A DNA stretch of 8,957 nt from Clostridia bacterium (lineage in GTDB: Bacteria > Bacillota > Clostridia > Oscillospirales > CAG-272). The notes beneath the pieces were generated by a model. The model did not search any database, was not told the origin of the DNA, and worked only from the letters and a program-made list of their open reading frames with translations. Location: assembly GCA_900753285.1 (NCBI GenBank), contig CAADYN010000072.1, positions 1-8,957 of the forward strand. Reading direction: 5' to 3'. Position numbers and translations under genes: made by a program. This document shows positions 1-5,669 of the stretch, piece after piece (within the stretch, counting starts at the first letter, position 1; each line of letters opens with the position of its first letter).

Positions 1-125
1 CAGGACAACATGGATTCAAAGAATTTCTACGGCTACAATCCCGCATTCGACAAGAGAAGTGCTCGCGGAAGATGCGAATAATGAATTATCAGGCAGAAAT
101 ATTTGAATAAATTTTGCTGAAAGTA
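1..125. other. Unassigned stretch upstream of the leader promoter
   Basis: No gene can be assigned here. All three forward frames are open from the window edge, with stops at 79-81, 104-106 and 108-110, so the 3' end of an upstream gene may be present but the frame cannot be chosen. Frame 1 would end in the residues YGYNPAFDKRSARGRCE, which I do not recognise. No hairpin with a T-tract is visible between these stops and the promoter at 126. Confidence 0.25.
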
Positions 126-154
126 TTGACAACACTTCACCTCGGTGGTATAAT
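126..154 (+). promoter_or_regulatory. Consensus sigma-A promoter of the tyrosine leader / symporter unit
   Basis: The sequence has TTGACA at 126-131 and TATAAT at 149-154, both exact consensus hexamers, separated by 17 bases. Transcription should start near 161, giving about 21 nt before the leader peptide start codon. With such a strong promoter, control of the symporter would have to occur mostly after initiation, which agrees with the attenuator that follows. Confidence 0.9.
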
Positions 155-181
155 TCAGAAAAACAAAAAAGGAAATAAATC

Positions 182-232
182 ATGCTTAACTTTGCCAACA
201 CATATTACTATTATTACTATTACCGCGGATAA
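182..232 (+). CDS. Tyrosine-rich leader peptide (attenuator sensor)
   Basis: This is a 16-codon ORF encoding MLNFANTYYYYYYYRG and ending in TAA. An AAGG ribosome site at 169-172 sits 9 nt upstream of the ATG, and the promoter start is only about 21 nt away. Seven consecutive Tyr codons (203-223, mixed TAT and TAC) make its translation depend on charged tRNA-Tyr. The last Tyr codons form part of the first RNA hairpin strand (213-224), and the stop codon lies in that hairpin's loop (225-234), as in the classic trp and his leaders. The peptide itself probably has no function after synthesis; its role is to place or stall the ribosome. It is too short for ordinary gene calling and is likely to be missed in annotation. 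Mixed use of both Tyr codons argues for selection on the amino acid rather than a simple DNA repeat. Confidence 0.88.
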   Translation: MLNFANTYYYYYYYRG

Positions 233-300
233 AGGGTAATAGTGATTTGTGATGGGAAAAAATAAGTTATATTTGCCGCACAGAATCACCGTCTGTGCGG
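203..300 (+). promoter_or_regulatory. Ribosome-mediated transcription attenuator responding to tyrosine
   Basis: Three competing RNA pairings are visible. Hairpin 1:2 pairs 213-224 with 235-246 (12 pairs including one G-U, loop 225-234). The antiterminator 2:3 pairs 242-251 with 279-289 (ten Watson-Crick pairs, with G283 bulged) and can extend as 253-255 with 276-278 after bulging A252. The terminator 3:4 pairs 276-284 with 292-300 (9 perfect pairs). In the classical model, a ribosome stalled on Tyr codons covers strand 1 and frees 242-255 to capture 276-289, so transcription reads through into the symporter. With ample charged tRNA-Tyr the ribosome reaches the stop at 230-232, masks strand 2, and the terminator forms. 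The pairings are read directly from the sequence; the mechanism is inferred from the trp paradigm. Confidence 0.87.
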
Positions 301-311
301 TTTTTGTTTTG
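276..311 (+). terminator. Rho-independent terminator of the attenuator
   Basis: A perfect 9-bp GC-rich stem, CCGCACAGA (276-284) with TCTGTGCGG (292-300), encloses a 7-nt loop and is followed directly by TTTTTGTTTTG. It lies 44 nt after the leader peptide stop and 88 nt before the symporter start. Its 5' arm and loop can instead pair with 242-255, so termination is conditional. Confidence 0.93.
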
Positions 312-398
312 TAAAGGCAGGCGGTTCACGATAGAATATCTTTACGGCGTACCCTAATATATTAAATTGCTGCATTAACAGCGGATGGGATGTAAAAA

Positions 399-1970
399 AT
401 GTTTGTTAAAATTTTATTTCTGGTCGTATTCTTCGCGATCATGATAACAGTCGGATTCATTTGCAAGAAAAAGAATGAAAGCGTTCACGGTTTTGTACTC
501 GGCGGCAGAAATGTCGGACCTTGGCTCACGGCTTTTGCCTACGGCACGTCTTACTTCTCGGCAGTCATTTTCATCGGATATGCCGGTCAGTTCGGTTGGA
601 AATACGGCGTTTCTTCAACCTGGATAGGTATCGGAAACGCCCTTATCGGTTCACTTCTCGCGTGGGTAATCCTCGGCAGAAGAACCCGCCTTATGACTCA
701 GCACTTGTCTTCTGCCACAATGCCCGAGTTTTTCTCAAAGAGATTTGACTCTTCCTCAATGAAGCTCGCGGCGTCTGCTATCGTTTTCGTTTTCCTTATT
801 CCATACACTGCTTCCCTTTACAACGGCTTGTCACGTCTGTTTGAGTCCGCTTTTCATATCGACTACATGTGGTGCGTTATCATAATGAGCGTGTTCACCG
901 GAATTTACGTCATTGCGGGAGGATATATGGCTACCGCGGTCAACGACTTCATTCAGGGAATAATCATGCTCGTCGGTATTGTTATCGTTATCGCGGCGGT
1001 GCTGAAGCAGAACGGCGGTTTCGGTGAAGCTCTCCGCACACTCTCACAGATTACCGCAGAAACAAATCCCGGACTGAGCGGCGCGTTCACATCTTTCTTC
1101 GGTCCCGAGCCTCTCGCGCTTTTCGGAGTTGTCATTCTCACCTCCCTCGGCACATGGGGACTTCCTCAGATGGTCGGCAAATTCTACGCCATAAAGAGTG
1201 AATCCGCTGTGTCAAAGGGTACGCTCATCTCCACGCTGTTTGCGTTTGTTGTTGCAGGCGGATGCTACTTCATGGGCGGATTCGGCAGACTTTACGCTGA
1301 CAAAATCGCTTTTTCAGAGTCAGGCAAGCCGGTTTACGACAGCATAATCCCCGCTATGCTTGATACTCTTCCCGACGTCATTGTAGCTATCGTTATTATG
1401 CTCGTGCTCTCTGCGTCAATGTCTACACTATCCTCACTTGTGCTTACCTCTTCCTCAACTCTCACGCTTGATATGATAGTTCCGATAAGCGAAAAGCACG
1501 GCAAAAAGCTCGAACAGAAGTCTCAGATGGCTCTCATCCGCGTACTTATCGTGTTCTTTATCGCAGTTTCAGCCATAATCGCTATAGTTCAGATGAAGTC
1601 GAACATTACGTTCATCGCACAGCTTATGGGAATTTCGTGGGGCGCTCTCGCGGGGGCTTTCCTTGCTCCGTTTATGTACAGCCTCTATTTTAAGTGGGTA
1701 ACAAAGTCTTCGGTATGGGTTAGCTTCATCTGCGGCGTAGGAATAATGATTGCGAATATGATTTGCACCTTCACGGGAAAAGTATTCATCACGCCGTTCT
1801 TCTCTTCCCCCATCAACGCCGGTGTGCTTGCCATGATTTGCGGACTTGTGCTTGTTCCCGTAGTGAGCCTGTTCACAAAGAAGCTCGACAAGAAGAAGAC
1901 GGATGAGATGTTCTCCTGCTATGACAAAACTATTGTAGTTCACGCAACGACTTCGCTTAACGAAAAATAA
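399..1970 (+). CDS. Sodium:solute symporter (SSS family), probable tyrosine-regulated uptake transporter
   Basis: This 523-residue inner-membrane protein belongs to the SSS/PutP family (PF00474), which couples Na+ entry to solute uptake. Its length is typical. The N-terminus starts directly with a transmembrane helix, as is usual in the family, followed by the conserved GGRNVGPWLTAFAYGTSYFSA stretch split over residues 35-55. GGYMATAVNDFIQ at 174-186 matches the SSS signature seen in PutP as GG..A...TD..Q. SASMSTLS at 338-345 aligns with the PutP Na+-site segment AAVMSTLS, so Ala339, Ser342 and Thr343 occupy the sodium-ligand positions. Many hydrophobic helices follow up to about residue 492, then a short charged tail (KKLDKKK). 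The start at 399 is preceded by a weak purine-rich site (GGATGGGA); the upstream in-frame ATG at 390 is followed at once by TAA. It is the only gene downstream of the tyrosine attenuator, so tyrosine or a related aromatic compound is the inferred substrate. The family is certain; the substrate cannot be read from the protein. Confidence 0.93.
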   Translation: MFVKILFLVVFFAIMITVGFICKKKNESVHGFVLGGRNVGPWLTAFAYGTSYFSAVIFIGYAGQFGWKYGVSSTWIGIGNALIGSLLAWVILGRRTRLMTQHLSSATMPEFFSKRFDSSSMKLAASAIVFVFLIPYTASLYNGLSRLFESAFHIDYMWCVIIMSVFTGIYVIAGGYMATAVNDFIQGIIMLVGIVIVIAAVLKQNGGFGEALRTLSQITAETNPGLSGAFTSFFGPEPLALFGVVILTSLGTWGLPQMVGKFYAIKSESAVSKGTLISTLFAFVVAGGCYFMGGFGRLYADKIAFSESGKPVYDSIIPAMLDTLPDVIVAIVIMLVLSASMSTLSSLVLTSSSTLTLDMIVPISEKHGKKLEQKSQMALIRVLIVFFIAVSAIIAIVQMKSNITFIAQLMGISWGALAGAFLAPFMYSLYFKWVTKSSVWVSFICGVGIMIANMICTFTGKVFITPFFSSPINAGVLAMICGLVLVPVVSLFTKKLDKKKTDEMFSCYDKTIVVHATTSLNEK

Positions 1971-1986
1971 ATCAAACTGAATACAG

Positions 1987-2033
1987 AAATAGGATGACAC
2001 ACGCTCGATGCCATCCTATTTTGTATTTTATTT
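1987..2033. terminator. Terminator between convergent genes, probably bidirectional
   Basis: A 10-bp perfect stem, AAATAGGATG (1987-1996) with CATCCTATTT (2012-2021), carries a 15-nt loop and runs into a T-rich tract (TTTTGTATTTTATTT) on the plus strand, ending the symporter transcript. Read on the minus strand the same stem begins 7 nt after the stop of the GLUG gene and is followed by a weaker T-rich stretch, so it may also end that operon. The plus-strand T-tract overlaps the last codons of the convergent gene. Confidence 0.82.
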
Positions 2034-5000
2034 CGTTTTGCTCTTTTTCTTTTTTCTCACAACTACTACAGTCGTCACAGCTCCCGCAACAACAGCCGCC
2101 GCGCATGATGAAGCGATTATCACAGCCGTTTTGTGCGAGACCTTACTGCTGTCGACGAACACGAAGGAAGAGTTGTTTTTTACCTTAAACACTATGTACG
2201 AGCCGTCGGTTGTGAACTTAATCTCTTCGGGAACACCGTCGTTCATGATGTACAGCTTTCCTGAATCGGAATGTCTCATTCTTACCGTTAGGTCGTCGGT
2301 GTAGTCGCTAACGGAGAGCTTGTATGCCGCGTATGTGCCTTCATGCTCAATGCCAAGCGCGTCAAGGTCGGGAGTCCACTCCGATACCGTCAGCTTCTGC
2401 TCCGTATAGAATTCACCTTCAACGAGGAACAGCGGAACGTCTTCGTCAGTCGAGATTGTGGTGAGGGGAGAACGGTAGCTGCCTTCTACTACTATGTTGG
2501 AGTACACCGCTTCCCTGTCAAAGCTGTCCCAGACCCAGTACATTCCGTCCTTGTCGGGTATCTCGGGAAGCTCATCCACTCTTCCGCCGAAGGGTACGTT
2601 AAGTACAGCTACGGTCTCGCCATCTTTTATGAATGTAACTGTAGTTTCGGCGAATATTTCGCTTGAAGCCGTCTTTGTAAGCAGCTCTTCATATGTCACG
2701 GGCTCTGCTTTTCCGGCGTAGCTTATTCCGTCAATGCCGCCGAGAGCCGAGCTGTCAAGAAAGTAGTTTTCTGTGACGTCTCCGCTTGATGAACCGACGA
2801 TGGAGCCTGCTCTCTCACCCGCGCTGTCCACATATGTTACGGCACAGGAGGACGAGACGTTGTTTCCGCGACCTGCGATACCGCCTATGTAGTTCTTACC
2901 ACTCAGGTTTACGCGTGAGAGACAAGAGCTTATGCTGCCGTCGGAATATCCCGCTATGCCGCCGATGTAGTCTCCGCTGTCGCTCAGAACACTGCCCGCG
3001 AACTTTGAGCTTTTTACATATCCGTAGTCCATGTTTCCGACAATACCGCCGGCATTATTGTATTTCACTTCGATATCGGAATAGCTTTCACAGTCGGAAA
3101 CTACCGCGTAGATGAGGTGTTTTGCGCTCTTTGAGAAGATACCGGAGAGGTTTAAGTCGTTCTCAAGGTCAATGGATATTTCAATAGATATGTTTCCGAC
3201 AATACCGCCGGAGTTGTAGTCGCTTGTTATCTTTCCGCGGTTTGCCGAGCCGGAGATAACGCCTGTCGAGTATTTTTCGTTTTCGCTTGATACGTCGTCC
3301 TTGTATGTCTCGGGGTCTGTGCTTACGTCGCTCACTGAGTCAACAATGTCGATGAGCTTGCCGAAGGTCTTGAATATCTGGTCGGACAGCGCACGGAGGT
3401 CGTTCACAAGGATATCCGACGAAGCCGTATCGACAAGGATATTCACTGAATCCGAGAGCTTTTTCAGCGAATCAAAGAGATCGTTCTGTGCTGTAGTAAA
3501 GCTGTCGTCGATTTTCACGAACTTGACTGGTTCTTTTGCGGCAAAATCGGAGACAAGTGAGGAGGCAGCGTCTGCCGCATTGCTCAGTGAAGACGCCGCA
3601 GTAGTCATGGAGTCGGAAGCCTTTGACATTGCTCCGAACGCCGTGGAGATATGGTCGAGTGCGATATCGGCGTATTCCTTGCCGTCGTTCATTCTGTCTG
3701 TCGCTTCCGATACACTGCCGAACGCGCCTGCCATAGTATCCATAGCAATGCTGAAGTCATCGAGAGCTTCTCCGAGAGCACGCACGTCAACTTCCCCTAT
3801 GACGCTTCCTATACTTGATGAAACATCGGCAAGAGCGTTTGAGAGGGAGTCAAGGTCGTTTGAAATCGGGGGAATGCCAACTTTTAAGTCATCGAGCATA
3901 CTGCGCATACCTTCCGTTAGATATATAAACGAATGTATCACGTCATATAGTGAATCTGCGCTGTTTCTTATGTTATCAGCGAAGTCTTCGAGTGCCGCTT
4001 GGAGTATGCTGAAATCTCCCGTAGCTAATGCTTCTGCAATCGCTTCTGCGATATCGTACACCGCTGAGCTGAGATTGTTCAGATAATAGTTGAGGTCGGA
4101 GAGTGAAGAATTAAGGGAGTTTAAAAAGCTGTCGTAATAATAGGTTCCGTCGTCATAGAGTTTGTCTATCAGTGAAGAAACATCATCACCCGTCGCAGAA
4201 ACTGCGTAGCTTAAATCCTCAAAAGAAGCGGCGAGATCCTGCATTGCTCTGTACATGGCGTCGGTATCTCCGAGAGAACGTTCAAGAGCGGCGAATCCGT
4301 CGGACACTTCTTCAAGTGCGCTCTCCATTTCCCGCATTCCGTCGGACAGAATCGCCCCAGCGTCTGAGAGACAGTCGAGAGAGGGCTTTATTCCGTCGTC
4401 AACCGCGAGCTTTAATTCATCCGAGAAGTCCGAAATCTCTCCTACGGCTTTTTCAAGATCGTCGCAGAATACCGCAATCTCGTCCGTGACCTTCTCCGTG
4501 CCGCTGATGAAGTCGGATATTCTCACGCTGACCTCGTTAATCGAGTCGACATTGCCGTTTACGAAGTCCGTGGTTGAGGTAATAAGGCTGTCAAGCGATT
4601 CCTCGGCGGCGTTAAGCTGGGTTATGCTGTCGTCGAACTGGTCTGACAGAGTGCTCGACTGTGACTTTACGTCGTCAAGGAGATTATTCGTCATATCCTG
4701 AAGCGTGTCAAGCTCCGTCCGCAGTTCGTCAAGCGAATCGTTTGAAACAACCCATGATGTGTACGGTTCCATCTCACCCGCTATGCCGCCCGTGTTTCGT
4801 CTGCCGTAGACTGTTCCGCTGTTCGTGGAGTCTTTGATGTTTCCCGACTGTCTGCCTGCGATTACTCCGACGTTGTAGCCGATATGGATATATCCTACAG
4901 TGCCGCTGTTTGTGCATTTGCGGATGGAGCCGGAAGAATATCCCGCAATACCGCCGATGTCTTTTACCGTGTCGCTTATTTCATTCATATCTGAGACGGA

Positions 5001-5669
5001 TTTTGTGTCAAGCACGCTTCCTATTACCGTTGAGGCGGAAAACTCTACCGGAATGGTGTTTACGTCCACGCTGTTCGACGAAGAGAATATATTTCCGTCG
5101 TTTTCTCCAGCTATGCCGCCGACTTTGGTTTTGCCTGTAACACTGCCTGCGAACGTACAGTCGGTTATGATGCCTGTTGAGTCGTTCAGCCCCGTTATGC
5201 CGCCGACTTTGTTTTCTCCGTCTACATTGCCTGTGAATGTGCAGGAGATGATGCTGCCGCTGTTGTGTCCCGCGATACCGCCGATGTTTTCCTTGATTCC
5301 GTCGGGGGAGACGCTTCCAGTGACGCTGAGATTCTTTCCCTGACCGCCGCGTCCGATATGCCTGAACAAACCGAGGTCGGAACCGCTGTAGTCGATTTTC
5401 AGGTTCTTTACGGTATGTCCCTGTCCGTCAAAAGTTCCGCTGAACACGGGAATGCTTTTGTAGTCTTCGTCCGCGAGGTCAATATCGTTCTCAAGAAGTA
5501 CGGTTTTGCTCTGCGACCATGTGTCAAGCGTGCATTTTTCGGACAGTTCAATGAGGTCTTTTGCTGTTTTTATGTATATAACACTGCTGTTTTCACCTGC
5601 CGCAAAGCACGGGACAATGAGAGTAAACAGAAGTGCGAGAACTGTTAAGCAGGATAAAATTCTTTTCAT
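2028..5669 (-). CDS. Exported, membrane-anchored GLUG-repeat protein with a long central helical domain
   Basis: This 1213-residue protein starts with a Sec signal peptide (MKRILSCLTVLALLFTLIVP, cleavage probably after CFA, near residue 23). Residues about 120-300 hold GLUG-type repeats (PF07581-like) with GGIAG, GGITG or related cores near 130, 156, 184, 239, 268 and 294. Residues about 310-800 are Ser/Asp/Leu-rich and look helical, with recurring LxxLxxx spacing resembling the long ectodomain of YhgE/Pip-type proteins. A second GLUG block follows at about 800-975, with cores near 821, 874, 903, 929 and 955. Residues 1010-1065 resemble an InlB/Flg_new beta repeat (VPFGG, a Trp-Asp pair, and VEGSY). 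One transmembrane helix (about 1181-1204) precedes the basic tail RKKKKSKTK; there is no LPXTG. Its ATG overlaps the stop of the transporter gene as ATGA, with AAGGATG upstream inside that gene. I infer that it is an extracellular partner of the MMPL transporter; its function is otherwise unknown. Confidence 0.88.
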   Translation of the reverse strand: MKRILSCLTVLALLFTLIVPCFAAGENSSVIYIKTAKDLIELSEKCTLDTWSQSKTVLLENDIDLADEDYKSIPVFSGTFDGQGHTVKNLKIDYSGSDLGLFRHIGRGGQGKNLSVTGSVSPDGIKENIGGIAGHNSGSIISCTFTGNVDGENKVGGITGLNDSTGIITDCTFAGSVTGKTKVGGIAGENDGNIFSSSNSVDVNTIPVEFSASTVIGSVLDTKSVSDMNEISDTVKDIGGIAGYSSGSIRKCTNSGTVGYIHIGYNVGVIAGRQSGNIKDSTNSGTVYGRRNTGGIAGEMEPYTSWVVSNDSLDELRTELDTLQDMTNNLLDDVKSQSSTLSDQFDDSITQLNAAEESLDSLITSTTDFVNGNVDSINEVSVRISDFISGTEKVTDEIAVFCDDLEKAVGEISDFSDELKLAVDDGIKPSLDCLSDAGAILSDGMREMESALEEVSDGFAALERSLGDTDAMYRAMQDLAASFEDLSYAVSATGDDVSSLIDKLYDDGTYYYDSFLNSLNSSLSDLNYYLNNLSSAVYDIAEAIAEALATGDFSILQAALEDFADNIRNSADSLYDVIHSFIYLTEGMRSMLDDLKVGIPPISNDLDSLSNALADVSSSIGSVIGEVDVRALGEALDDFSIAMDTMAGAFGSVSEATDRMNDGKEYADIALDHISTAFGAMSKASDSMTTAASSLSNAADAASSLVSDFAAKEPVKFVKIDDSFTTAQNDLFDSLKKLSDSVNILVDTASSDILVNDLRALSDQIFKTFGKLIDIVDSVSDVSTDPETYKDDVSSENEKYSTGVISGSANRGKITSDYNSGGIVGNISIEISIDLENDLNLSGIFSKSAKHLIYAVVSDCESYSDIEVKYNNAGGIVGNMDYGYVKSSKFAGSVLSDSGDYIGGIAGYSDGSISSCLSRVNLSGKNYIGGIAGRGNNVSSSCAVTYVDSAGERAGSIVGSSSGDVTENYFLDSSALGGIDGISYAGKAEPVTYEELLTKTASSEIFAETTVTFIKDGETVAVLNVPFGGRVDELPEIPDKDGMYWVWDSFDREAVYSNIVVEGSYRSPLTTISTDEDVPLFLVEGEFYTEQKLTVSEWTPDLDALGIEHEGTYAAYKLSVSDYTDDLTVRMRHSDSGKLYIMNDGVPEEIKFTTDGSYIVFKVKNNSSFVFVDSSKVSHKTAVIIASSCAAAVVAGAVTTVVVVRKKKKSKTK
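2745..3272 (-). repeat. C-terminal GLUG repeat block (coding)
   Basis: This encodes residues about 800-975 of the surface protein. Five degenerate modules carry the cores GGIVG, GGIVG, GGIAG, GGIAG and GSIVG, each followed by short SGxI/V and S(S)C/N..G-like strands. Spacing is irregular (about 26 to 53 residues), so these are protein-level repeats rather than recent DNA duplications. GLUG modules are thought to build a beta-solenoid. Confidence 0.75.
4770..5312 (-). repeat. N-terminal GLUG repeat block (coding)
   Basis: This encodes residues about 120-300 of the surface protein, with six GLUG-like cores. Several are followed by the pattern G.I..CT.SG.V (for example NSGSIISCTFTGNV and SSGSIRKCTNSGTV). 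Preceding residues 50-115 (LLENDIDLAD, FSGTFDGQGHTVKNL) are the typical lead-in found before GLUG solenoids in Firmicute surface proteins. Confidence 0.78.

Noticed and set aside
16..201. Minus-strand open frame of 61 codons
   Set aside because: It overlaps the consensus promoter, leader RBS and leader start on the other strand, and shows no family resemblance.
203..223. The Tyr run as a simple low-complexity TAT/TAC repeat
   Set aside because: It is preceded by a promoter and ribosome site, framed by start and stop codons, and integrated with three competing hairpins, which a random repeat would not explain.
155..398. T-box riboswitch sensing tRNA-Tyr
   Set aside because: The leader before the terminator is only about 115 nt and I see no T-box core (AGGGTGGNACCGCG) or specifier-loop architecture; the leader-peptide model fits better.
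1569..2000. Minus-strand open frame of 143 codons at the end of the symporter
   Set aside because: Antisense shadow of the symporter, which has clear family motifs in its own frame; the start region also falls in the terminator hairpin.
3301..4086. Long plus-strand open frame of 261 codons inside the GLUG gene
   Set aside because: It is antisense to the helical Ser/Asp-rich domain; its Ser-rich composition mirrors that codon bias, and it has no clear ribosome site or recognisable fold.
2745..5312. CRISPR or recent tandem DNA repeats suggested by recurring ATACCGCC/ATGCCGCC motifs
   Set aside because: They are the codons for the GGIAG cores of GLUG modules, with irregular spacing and divergent sequence between them.
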